DNA from: Onchocerca volvulus
Lineage: Eukaryota; Nematoda; Chromadorea; Rhabditida; Onchocercidae
Length of the DNA: 43,128 nucleotides
Assembly (NCBI GenBank): GCA_000499405.2
Contig: HG738139.1
Span: 14,670,692 to 14,713,819 of the forward strand
Reading direction: 5' to 3'
Part shown: piece after piece, positions 13,301 to 25,900 of the stretch
How positions within the stretch are numbered: position 1 is the first letter of the stretch
Layout of the letters: each line of letters opens with the position of its first letter
The notes under the pieces: generated by a model
Told to the model about the DNA's origin: nothing
The model's input: only the letters and a program-made list of their open reading frames with translations
Database searches by the model: none
Program-made: the position numbers and the translations under genes

Positions 13301-15914
13301 AGCAGCTGTTGAAAGTACAGCAAAATCTTTTTCTTTTGTGTCGATCTAAAATACAAATAATTTAATTTGACACAACAAAAAAATTAAGACTCATATAATT
13401 ATTGGAGAAGATATTTATAAAGCTAAAGAAGTTGATGAAAATTCAAAACAAACATTTAGTTGCTTGTAGATGAATTCATTCACGGTGTTTTTGTAAGTGC
13501 TGAAGACCAATCGCAACTGCAAGATAAAGTAAAATATTTCAGCATCTGCGAAGAAATATCCATTAAAAAAGTAGAATTATAAACCTTTGATAAAACAGCA
13601 TGTCTCCAATCATCGTAATGCTCATTTTGCACAATAATTTGATAAAAATCCTGCAAAAGAGAAACAATGCTTAAAACAAAATTTCGAGTTGAAATGCAAT
13701 AAAATTTAAAAAATGGTGAAAAACTGCATTAGCTATCAAACCTCGTAATGTTTTCCTCTGTAATCGATACACAGTTTCTCTTTCATTTTCTCGTTCAAAA
13801 CTTCTTCTTTGAAGTACCATCTAAAGAGATCCGATGTTACAATATCACATAGTATAGCTTTATAGTGCCCTTATATTTTGATACAATTCTCCCATTCTCT
13901 CTTGTACCTACCTTTCTCCCTAATTACTAGAGCACATTAAAGTGCACTGAAATTGAGATGAAATTAGTACTTCAGGGGAAAGCTGAACAAGATGATTTGA
14001 ATTTTATTACCGATTTCCAGACTTTTGCAATCAACATCATAATACTACACCATAACTAATAGAATGGCTTCAAAACTAAGATGTTTAAGAATTAAAAATA
14101 ACCTTGAAGTGACAATAAATGTTATCGAATGTGCACAATGCTGCTTATTCCATTCATCAAATAATTGCAGAAAAAAACCATTAACGCATTTTTCGAAGTA
14201 AAGATCACCGTATGGATCGAAATCCCACATTTCTGAACTCATTTGAATATATACCAGCATCTGAATTATTTCGCATCATGGCAATATGAAAATTATTACA
14301 ATTAATGACAAAACTATAATGAACTTTGAAAAAAAAGAGTCAAAATAACTAAATGATACAATAACACACCATAGCACTTGCTGAACGAAAGACTATACGT
14401 GTATCTTCTGAAACGTAACCACTTTTAACCTAAAAATAAATAACATAAACTGAATATACAGCATGAAGTATACAAATTATGACTTACATTATGAAACTGC
14501 AACTATTTTGCTCAACGACCATATTATGCAAAGTGGTAATTGTTAATACATATGTGTCACTATATTTGTTATCACTGCTGCAGTCTTATGTCAAATAATT
14601 ATGGACTTCGTTGATAAACTTTTTCTAGCAAACAAGAAGCAAAATAATGATTCATAAAATTAACTAGCCATAAGAAAATCAATACCGTATTTGACAGATT
14701 TTGGAAGAAATTTTCTCATGGAATAAAATTTATACCAACTAATACAGTATTTTGTGAATTTTGCAAAAAAATTTTATGAATTTTATGGATACAGTAAAAT
14801 TTTATGAATTTTATGAAAATAGTATATATATATGATAATAGAATGCTTACAATTTCACCCTTTGCCCAAAGATTAATAACAGTGGATGGGATGAGTAACC
14901 ATTCCACTTTTTTTCCCACATATGCACATGTATCAATAAGGCATGTTCGATAACGCCACATATCGGATCGACTAACATAACGTTCTTTAATAGCGATCTC
15001 GATGTTATCCAACACAACCTGCATAAATTCGATACCACTTTTATTCCAAGATATATTTTTGCAAATATAAATTTAAAAATCTTATAGTAAAAGATCATCA
15101 TTTTTAATAAATTCTATGATGGATTAATTCAATGATAAACATTTTAAATAGAAAAAAAAACTGTCAAAGCTCTGTTACTTAATAAAATAATTTTTTTTTT
15201 TGATAAAATACTAATAAGCTACTTATTAAAATAAGATGTCTGACAAAATATCTAAATCAAATTCGTTGCATTCCATACTCTTAATAACTTACCTGTTTTT
15301 TTTCAACAATTTTAACCGTAACATATTGATTTTGAGAAAGTGAAAATGTATCAGCTATAGCTTTTTCTACATAAATGCGTCTTTCTCTATATGTTCCACT
15401 TTCGACATCGTCGTATAAATGTTGCACGCAAAATGGTTGAGACAACGATGATGAGATCTCTAATATATCACCCAGATTCAATCCAGGAAGATCCTTACTA
15501 TTCTAGAAGCAAAAATAATGTCTTGATTATAATAAAAATCAATATCCAACTAGATAAAAGTGAATGAATATATTCCATTTTGGTTGATATGCTTGTAAAA
15601 TTTCCGAGCTTTTCAAACAATCATATAGCAGACAAAAACTTAAAAATGACTTTCAGTTTATATGACATAATGAAATTTGAAAAAAAAAAAAAAAACCCAG
15701 TGAATTTAAACAAAACCAAATTCTAGTAGTCCTAGTCTTTTCCTCTCTCTTCACGATTATACGAAATATTCGTCAATTATCTCAAATATGCAAGTATTTT
15801 CATATATAAAAAATAATGAATTACCAATATGACATCAAACTTCCTTCCTTTACATTTCTTGTCACTTTTTTTGCACAGATAAACACGAAATACATTATCC
15901 TGTTTTGGTTTCAT
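5802..15914 (-). CDS. DEPDC5: GATOR1 complex subunit DEPDC5 (Iml1 homologue)
   Basis: 27 exons join in phase: 15914-15825, 15502-15293, 15018-14851, 14429-14370, 14260-14103, 13820-13742, 13650-13585, 13516-13454, 13345-13211, 12910-12756, 12515-12392, 12298-12113, 11741-11561, 10988-10760, 10363-10177, 10050-10003, 9941-9762, 9525-9296, 8972-8862, 8689-8510, 8236-7977, 7699-7538, 7445-7321, 6934-6692, 6629-6453, 6366-6185, 5913-5802. The product is about 1366 residues (human about 1600). Family-typical stretches include [63 protein letters not shown] and the C-terminal [10 protein letters not shown]. The DEP domain covers roughly residues 960-1065. Known role: with NPRL2/NPRL3 it forms GATOR1, a Rag GAP that restrains TORC1 at the lysosome when amino acids are low. 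An in-frame TAA directly precedes the ATG. Weak spots are the exon 15/16 join (acceptor ATGACTAAG) and the exon 25/26 join (donor TTT|GTCCAG). The region between the N-terminal and middle domains is much shorter than in human. Confidence 0.93.
10371..10397. repeat. Long A/T homopolymers in a DEPDC5 intron
   Basis: A run of 27 A (27 T in the transcript) forms the polypyrimidine tract directly before the exon starting at 10363. The same intron holds further runs near 10450-10479, 10553-10571 and 10691-10702. Lengths of such runs are often wrong in assemblies. Confidence 0.8.
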
Positions 15915-16906
15915 TTAGAGCCATTCAAGCAAATGTGCATCAAGCAATAATCCTAAAAATCATAATAAATTCTTCTACATAGCAACCAGAAACGTTTACT
16001 AGGCTTTCCGAAACCAAATTGACTAGGCTTCGAGTCTTACATTCATGCAAATTTTTCCAGGATTCTACATCATCCTTCATTTCCTCTCATATATACTGAC
16101 TTCTTAACGGTATTCGCCGATACATTCCGCTTGGTCAGTCGACGAAAGATTTTGTTTTAACGAGTTAAATGCAAGCCACTAATATTCAGTAATTCCAGAA
16201 GCTTTCTCAATTTCAACTTTAACTTTGTAGAAAATATGCTCCAGAATATTCGAATAAGAGTTTTTAACAACAACAATATGATTAAATTAAATCTTTTGAA
16301 AAGATCTAAATCTACGCAATGTATATTTAGAAAACAAATCGGTCAGTAATTCTTATAGATGAATTAACAAAAATGAACTCCCAAATGTTTATTTTGAACA
16401 AAACAATTCCAACCACAGAAACAACTGTTGGCAGAACATTAAAAAAAAAAAAAAAATATGAAAAACAAAATTAAAGTAGCCACTGTTTTTCGAATTTGTT
16501 TAAACTAACAATTGATTCCTGCACAAAACAAATGCATTTTTCCAACTTGTCCTTTCTATGTGATTTTCATTCAGGAAAAACAAAACAACTATAACCGTGA
16601 AAATGATTACCACACATTAAAATTCAATACTTAAGAAAAATACAACAGTTTTTGTGATTTCCATCCGTTAAGCTGTCCTTTAACGAACTTCTAAATAATA
16701 CAATACAATGCTAAGCTTCTCAAATTGAAATACATATTTGAAGATCCTGCATATATCCAAATGTAAAAAATTTGAATCCTTCCTAATCTACACTGAACAA
16801 TACCAACTTCATGGTTTTGCCCGAACGAAACACTTATTATATAAAAAATGAACCGCCAATAAATCATCTCGTAAATCAACGACAGTGTTATAAACTGTCC
16901 CACAGA
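15915..16906. other. Intergenic, SF3B1 to DEPDC5
   Basis: About 1 kb of AT-rich sequence between the SF3B1 stop and the DEPDC5 start. It includes a 17-A run at about 16440-16456 and the candidate trans-splice acceptor before DEPDC5. No exon or domain was recognised. A DEPDC5 promoter is expected here unless the gene is transcribed from upstream. Confidence 0.5.
15945..15957 (-). promoter_or_regulatory. Candidate splice-leader acceptor of DEPDC5
   Basis: The minus strand reads GATTTTTAG|GATTATTGC about 35 nt upstream of the DEPDC5 ATG with no obvious cis exon before it. Nematode mRNAs often receive a spliced leader at such outron acceptors. Position-based inference only. Confidence 0.35.
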
Positions 16907-19900
16907 TCAAAGTACATAATCAAGCTCATATCTCAGAAAATTGTTTCTTTCAGTATTAGGTACGCGAGGGTATCCAGAAACCAAAGCATCTTGAGATCCC
17001 AAGATCAAATTGTTGAACACCTGAAAATAGAAATAAAATTATATTATCTACTACCGTTTAAAGACGAGAATACTTTGTTTGTCAACCTTATGCATGTCAA
17101 GTCATACTCTTGAGAAAATTGCGAACCAGAAATTGCTAATTCGAAAAGAACCTTTCTTACATTTCATGGAGAGAAAAAAAAAAATTACCTTCCAAATCGG
17201 TTCGCGAACTTTTCTTGCTGGATGCCACAAAGCTTGAAGGCAATACTGAAGTACTTTGATTGGACCGAGCGACACGCGCATGGCATCACAGGCAAAAACA
17301 AACCTGCAACATTTCATGCATTAAATTCCAATAAATAAGGGGAAAAGATATCATTGCTAAGTGAGAGAAAACCTACCGTTGTATTACATGTGGTGAATTT
17401 TCGAGCATATTCGGCCAAACATAATTGAAAATGTGGATCAACGCATCTTCGCAGCCAAAACCATAAACGCCTAAAGTTAAATGTGCAACAGCATCCATTG
17501 CTATTTGTCGATGTACAATATCTCTAAAATGAATAGGATTAAATATAAAATATATTTAGTAAAAATGCCAATCGAATGCTACGGGTATCTATGCTACATG
17601 AGAGGATCAAACAGTACGTCACCGAGACGTAAGGATCCCCGGCATGATTACATAGAATCAGATGAATGTCTTCAAAATAAGAAATTGAAATGTTTCCAGA
17701 AATATTGATACTGCTGTGAAATGAATGTATCAAATCAGTATTAAGAAAAGCATTAAAGCAAGTAACTACATTTGCACGAAATGGAAATACAGGCTTTTTA
17801 ATCGATGATATTCAGAATTTACAGTTAAAACAATAATACTAAATAATATAAAAAAGAATAGAAATACAAATTTAGAAGCTGAAAAATTCTAATTCACCTT
17901 TCCATTAGAGCATCCACTAGAAGAGGAGTAACTGCGTATATATAATCTTTGGCCATTTCTCCAATGTACTAAAGAAATTTATTGAAATTTTACATGCACT
18001 ATAAAAATAATATAATTTATAGTTTATTAAACTATTTGAATTTCGTTTATTCAAATATTAATGATGTTCTCTCAGTGTCGATAAAATTAAGCAGGATATA
18101 CAAAACCTTCATGCCTTTCACAAAATTTCAATCTTCCTTAAATGACATGTTAGACTGATTTTCAAAAAGCCGAGAACAACAATGAAATTCCATAAATTAA
18201 TTTTATGATAAGAAAACCTCAAACATGAAGGAGAGTGCTTTAAGAACTCCATTCTGTACGTTAATCTCCGGAACACGATACTCATTCATTATAGCTGGAA
18301 GCACAGTAAACGGCGCACATGTTTCGGCCACAATAGCAATAGCAACTGTAGTGCATACACGAAGCTGGCGTTCTTGTACCTTGAGATTGTTAAGAAGTGT
18401 CGCCAAAACATCATGAGGACCGATTGCCTGCAAACACATATGATGGTAACAACATCACGAAAGAAATTATCATCCAATCTCTGAATAGAAAAATGTCATA
18501 CATTTCTTCCGAATGTAATTGAAAGCTTAAATCAACTACATATATATGAATAATATATGAATAGTATATGAATACTAGAAGGAATAAAACAAAACAAACC
18601 GTAGTATAACGTTTCTACTCAACAAATTTTAATAAAAGCAAACTTACGCTTCAAATCCCCTAATACTTCGGAAATTAAAACAAAAGTTAAATTCTAAATT
18701 TTGGATTCAATTTAAATATAACAAGAGGTTTTTCACTTAAAAAAAATTCTTGAAAGACTACAAAAATCGCACAGATCCCAACACGGCTGCCGGAACATAT
18801 GCTGTATATCCACGTTCGGATCAATTTCCATTTGCACATTTAACTAAAATTTCAACTTAAAATTGCTATGATTTTGCTCTTCATAATACACGCATGCTAC
18901 TTTGAACAATGAAAGACTATGATTAAAAATTTATGCAAGTATACAAAACATATTTTTGCATTACAAGTCGACGTGCTTCATTTCTCCATGACCTTTGCTT
19001 CCCTTTCCTTTATGGTCCACTAGTTTCTTCTCGGATGGCATCCACATTTTTTTTGTTCGCCAGCAGATTCAAAAAATACAAACGGTTGTTTTAGATAATC
19101 TCGGGAATCTAGCAAATTTCTTTTTTTTTTTCTTCAAATGAAATTATACCGCAAAGAAAGAACAAACATTTTCCAAAATTTATGAACTTATAAACAGAAA
19201 TATCAAAACAACCGTTCGCAAAATGAGACATATTTCTATTATTCAACAAAATATCTAATCAACAAACAAACTCGTTACTTACCTTGGTGCACGCCGCTCG
19301 CAATACCAACGATCTTCATCAGTGGTGGTGGGCCCCTAAATTAAAGATAGCGGAGACGAAAAACCTAAACTTCCGTTTGGAGGATGTACGTCATATCACA
19401 TAATACTAATTAGAAAAAACACAAGGATGTAGGGAAAGCTTAAGGGATGGATTTAAAATAAACTAAGATCTACGAGTTTTGTGCACCGTGTTGATGAAAG
19501 ATGACTGGGACTGATTTTCATATTTATGATGAAAAAATCAAGTTTAACCTTTGCAATGTATCCAAAAGTATTAATTGCTGCGCGGCGAATCGACTTTTTA
19601 TGAGCCTTCAATAATTCCAATAATTCGAAGCATATACGCATCCATTCCCGAGCTGACACAAATTCACTTCCACGATCAGCAATGCGACCAACTAAATCGA
19701 TACAGTTCTCTTGTACTTTTTCATGTCTGAAAGATTTTTGACTTCATTTTTTAATTGTAAGATACTGATGATAATCAATGGGAAAAATTGATTAAAATGT
19801 GAAATAAATGAAACATTTCAAACTCCAATAAATTTCATTAATGAAAATTAATATCGCTAGAAGAAAGCTTCGATTTTATTCATTTAAAAGTAATCACTAT

Positions 19901-22900
19901 GTTATAAGAGAAATAGAAATCTCACTTATTTTTTTAAAAATCAATAGGTACCGATTTTTTAAAATTGGCGTCAAGCGTGGCAGAAGATCCTTAATTGGTG
20001 GTGTCATCTTTGTCATACCAATAACATTGACAATTGCTTTTAGGGCTCCCAAAATCGATCCCAGCACCTCTGGATATTCTTCACCAAGATACTCATATAA
20101 AACAACACCCAAATGTCCCATGAGCTTCTCTTCTTGACAAATATTCATAACTGGAGCAAGTTTGGCTATCTATAATACTGATCGCTGATAATTCCAAATC
20201 CATTAAAAATGGAAAAAAAGAAAAATATAAGAGATTCAAAACTTCTTATCGTTCATTGCAGAGTAGAACTAAATAAAAAACTCTTTTCAAATAGGGTAAA
20301 TGCATGATCCAAATAAATAAGCTGAAAAGAGCAGTATCAGATTACAGTCAAAAATCTTCATTTTTTGTATTTTTCTTATAGAAATAAAGGCCAGAACATA
20401 CCAAATCGGCAGCTTGTTGTCGAACTTTAGCAGATTTATTATTGAGACGCCACAATATAGTACCGCAGATTTGAGGAAGATATGGTTTTGTACGCCGACC
20501 CAAACCCTTGCAAACTGTACCGAATCCATCCAACATTACTGCGTCCTAAAAATTGTGATAGAGTAATAGCAGTTTTCATAAACCTAAACTGGAAATGTCA
20601 AATTAGAACATACCTCTTGCGTTTGTTCTTGGAAGGCATACACAATACCATCAATAAGCTGTTCTTCCAAACGTGCATCGATTTCATTAGCTCCCATCAA
20701 TGAAACAATATTTTCAATTGTTTCCATAACCATTTTTCGATACAATTCATTCTCATCCTTCAGATCATCTACTATTCGTGCGATCATCTCCGCCGAACCC
20801 ACCTTGAAATATAAATAATGCTATCCTAAGAGCAATCATCACTTCAGTTCTCTGAATAAAATTTATTTTTCACAATTGATTTCTGTGCTTTACATCAAGC
20901 CAATCAATATTTGTAAAAGAAAAAAAGAATAAATTCTCAAGTATCATTAATAACAGTATGTGTCATGTGTCAAAAATACAATTCAGTCATATGAAAAAGA
21001 ATCAAACCTTTTGCGCCATTTCCACAGTAGTATCGACCAGCTGCCGGTAATTACGCCGATCGAGTGCCATACGATGATTCCAAAATGCTTTGAAAAAATG
21101 TGCAAGAATTTCATCACGGATGTAAGCCGCTTCAACACCATCTGTTGCACAGCACTGCTTCACCACCTATAAAATTCATTTGATCTTGTTATAAAATAAT
21201 TAGAAATAGAAATGACAACAAATTCATCAGGATCATCAAATTTCTTCAACATAAATTTAGAGGATCTGCATGTTAAACAGGCTATTCCCCCAATTTGTGT
21301 TTTAAATTACTGAACTTGGATTTATAAAAAGAATAACCTCAAGCAATAGTATGTGATATCAAAACTTCGCAAAAATAGTATCCACTGCATATATCATGTA
21401 ATGAGAAATACAAGACCAGAAAATTCATCAGCTCAGTAATCTATTTATAGCGAGTTTACTGATACAAATTATTAACAAGATCGACCATAGTAAGGTAAAT
21501 TAACAATACCAAACTTCTTAATTTATTCCAGTGTCATTTCTCTGCTTCAATTTAAAATGTACCACTTACCTTCAGCACAATTTTCTTCATTTCTTCATCA
21601 GGCGATGCAAATTCTCGAATCAATATAAGCATTACTTCACGCGTGTAATAAGATGCATATTCAGCATCCATCAATGGAATCAGAAAACCAATTGCCTTTA
21701 AAAAGGCAGCAAGACCCTAAAAATTATGCCTGTAATAAGTTCATTTAAAAATAATTCACTAAAGATTGGATATTAATTATAAAAATACAGACCTTCCCCC
21801 GATGCGACCGAATACCCTTCCAAAGCGGTTTCAAAACAGAGTCAAATGCTTCGATACCGTATGGTGTTGCAGCTTCAGCAAGAGCCGCCAAACACAGAGC
21901 TGTTATCGTCCGCACCTGAAAAATTCCTAGTAGTCTTTTTTCTCCAAAAGTCTACTTAGCAATTCATTGGAAGGTATTAAAAAAGCTAAAGTTTTATGAA
22001 AAGCAAGAAGTTCAGGTTGATTAATAAAGACTTCAGAGTCTAAAAGAAGTTAACTGACTTATCGAGTCCAGCATTCAACTACATAAAGCAGCAATAAATT
22101 TTGCAAGCTTCAAAACAAAGTCAAATACTTCGATACTTATCTTTTACAGCTTTAGCAAAAGCTGACTTGAAAATGAATTATTCTTATCTTGCTATAGACA
22201 TAATCGAATGCTTAAACGTTATTATTAATAAGAAAAAGTTTAATTAAAATCACCTTTTGTTGATCATCAACGAGGCCCGTTTCCACAATTTCAACAAGTG
22301 AACGGAGATGTGGCAAAACTGCACATCCCATAAGTATAGCCATTTGTTGCACTATCTTAATGCCTGAAAAACACGAATTATTAAAACAGAAAAAAAAAAA
22401 AAAAAACTCAAGGCTTGATCTTTTACAACAATTTACTATTTATTTATATTATTTTGCAAATGTTTTCGTAAAAATAGCACCAACTCTCAAAATTTTCTGA
22501 TATTTCATATCCAGATCGCAAAATAATCCAGAAAAAAACGATGGAAATAACGTTAGCAGGAAGGGAAGAAAAAAAACTCACCCGTATGCCTTGCTTGCCA
22601 ACTTTTTTTACTCTTGCAAACTGCTTTTAGAAATGGAAGAAGAGCTGGAATGCCAAGCGCTGAAGCAACAACAGCAAAAGCTCGAGCTGTTGTATTCCGT
22701 ACATATTCGTCAACATTATCAATATCCGGCCGCATCGTCGAAATCATTGTTGCCAAACCTATAGAATAAATCAACATATCAATTTAATATTTTTAGTGAT
22801 ATGCGAGCTATATGCGCTTGTTCGATTAAAAGCATTTTTGCTAAAAGAAATGCTGAATTACCTGCTGCTTTTGCAAGATTTGAAATAATTTCTCTTCCTT

Positions 22901-25900
22901 CAACACGCGCGTAATAATCCTCATCAATCAACAGCGGCTCGATAACGACTAGGATTTTATGGACGTAAGGTCGAACGAGATCATCAAGCTTGTATAAAAC
23001 GCGATCGATTACCTAAAAATTTTAAGCAAAACATAGCTACATATTACTGAAGAAATTTAGAAAGGAATTGCCCAGTGGTAAATAATTTTCCTACTACGTA
23101 ATGAATCTTTAAATGAATTTAATGTCAGGTCATATCATGTTATCAGTAATAAGTCACATATATTATAATTTAATTTTAGACAGAAAAACGCATCTATTAC
23201 CAAAAAAGTCATTACATGTGCAAAAACAGTTTCGACCGCGGTGTGATTGAAATGGATGCGTTTTCCGCGGTGCGGAAATCTCAATATCGCCCATTATTGC
23301 AGAAAAAAATTACAGCATTATTGTCAATAACAAAAATTAGCAACAGAAATTATATTTCTGAAAACTAAAAATAAAACTGCTATAAATCAAACAATCTAAT
23401 AAAATATCAAGCTCACGAACCTTCACCATCAAGTGTCTTTCCTGATCCTCCAGCGTTGGAGACATCAAAAGAGGTAATATTTGATTAAAAAGTGCTCCAG
23501 CTCCAAAACGTCTCGCATTTTCTGTGATCTTACGCAATCCAGATTTTCGTTGTGGAGGTGTCCCATTTTTAATTTTTAAAAGATAAGTCATGATTTCACG
23601 CTCAATCAATTCTTCTTTGCTTAATGTGCTCTCATCCACTTCCATTAAAAGCTTATCAAAATATTGAATATCCTCCGGCTTTAGTGGTGGCAACTCTGCA
23701 TTTTTTGGTTGAGTATCAATCAACCCCGCAACACCTGGAATAGAATTTTTTATAACTTAAACTACTAATAATTTGATCAATTTGCGAAGGAAACAAAATT
23801 TTACAAGATTAGATCACCTATTTTGAACAATTTTGACATTCATGCCGAAGCAAATATATTAAAAAATTTTTGATGTTTATGTCAAAATAAAATGGAGGTT
23901 GAAAATAAAAGAAAGGATGAAATCTTTGAACAGCCACAATACCACACGAACAAGCGATACCTTTATCAGCCAAACCAGGTCGTTCAGGTGTTCCTTGCAT
24001 CATGAATCCCATTGGCGTTCCTGTTGCGCCCATTGGAGTAGGCGTTGCTAAAAGCTTACGACCTGGAGTTCGAAGTGGTATGTAGCCATTTGGTGGTGGC
24101 AGCACTTTGTATCCTGGTGGAAACAATGCATCAAGTTCTTCATCGGATAAAGGCCTTAAACCATTTTATGTACATGCAAAAATTTTCAAACATTATTTTT
24201 CCTTCAGTTATAAAAATAATGGAGATTTCTCAATTCACAATGAAATTTTAGATATTAATGCGAGGAGGAATGAAATTCTAACTGCTAGGATGCTAATTAT
24301 CTATTCTATCAATAAAATCAGCATTCAGCTATAACCCGCAGTAGATTTACTTAGAAATTGCACCGTCATAAAGGATGAACTTTTTCCACTTCTAGTTTTC
24401 TTTGTATCGCATTAAAGCAACCTATCCTTTTTCAACTGAAGTTACTTATTAATGAAGAAATATTTTATGTAAGCAATAATTACCTATTCCTTTCATCGAT
24501 CTCTCTTTCCCACTTGAATAGTGCCATTTGATCTGGTGTCATCGGTACCATTGGCATAATTGGAGTTTTAAGCCCCATTGCAGGTGTACCAATAGGTGTT
24601 GCTCCACCAGGTGTCATCATTGATGGTGTCATTCCTGCTCCACTCGGCGTGAAACCTGATGGTGTTGCACCGCCAGCCATATGAGTACTTGATGGTGTGG
24701 CAGCAGCAACGGGTGTGGCAGCAGATGGAGTCAAATCCCAACGCGATCGACGTTTTGATTCACTTGGCGTTTCCTCAATCTGCAAAACATCATATATAAC
24801 ATTCTCTATTCCGATTTAAAAGAAATGTAAGCTAATTGCACATAGATAAGCCAAAAGCGACTTACATATATATGGAAAAACCATAGGACAGTGGTAATAA
24901 TAGTGACAATAAAGAATGAACTATTACAATAAAAAAGTTAAAACGAATGAAATAGAAAAGTTACCTTAACATCCTCAAATGCACGAGCATCTCGAGGAGT
25001 CTCAGCTCCCCAACCGGGAGTCATTCCCTCTCTTGCTGACGGCGTCATTCCATCACGCACAGATTCTGAAAATTATATGTTTTATTACAAATGACATATT
25101 TTTAGAGTTAAATGGAACTGTTCGCATCAAGATAAAAATTTTAAGTAACAGACCATGTGGAGTTTCGTCCCAACGATTTCGGCGAGGTGTCTGAGTTGAT
25201 GGCGTCGCATCCCACGCTTTTGCACCAGAAGTAGGAGTTGCGTCAACTCCTGCAGCATGAGCCGGTGTCTCATCCCAGCGGGCAACACGTGGAGTTGCAA
25301 CCTAAACAATTCATGCTCTTAGCGGATATTTTCCAAAGTGTTACATGAACTTGAAAAGATTTCTCAATGCTTACTTCTGCTGCTGCAGCTGATATATTCG
25401 ACGTAAGCGTCAATCGCTTTCGCTGTGTGGAACCAGGTGTTTGAGAAGGTGTTAAGGCTCCCGCGCCGAGCGCTTCAATTTTTGGTGTCTCATCCCAACG
25501 TCCTTTTTTCTGCACTGGAGCAGTTGGCTTCGTAATTTTCAGTTCACCAGATTTTGCTTTATCTGCCAATTCTTTCTCCACTTTATCCTGCAAAATCGCA
25601 GAACGAAATATATTTATGGTAAACTGCGACAGATATCATCTGAGTAAACAAAACAATTTCGTTGTTTTTTTCAATTTAATGCAATGATGTGTTAACAAAC
25701 CGTTTCTTCACGCAACATTTGTTCCTTCATGATCTGTGCATAAGAACGATCCCGAATATCTGGTGTCTGATCAGCTAAAAAATACCGCTCGGATAAACAA
25801 GTAAAAAAGAACATTAGATGAGACTGGCTACATCCTTTTATTGATGATTTTTCTGCTTTATAATATATTACTAGGAAATTAGAAAACAATATCTTGCTAA

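Noticed and set aside
16691..17113. Overlapping open frames on both strands
   Set aside because: They overlap the last SF3B1 exon and its 3' flank in other frames.
19271..19340. U1 snRNA-like ACTTACCT on the plus strand
   Set aside because: It is simply the complement of the consensus 5' splice site of the candidate exon; no U1 stem-loops or Sm site follow.
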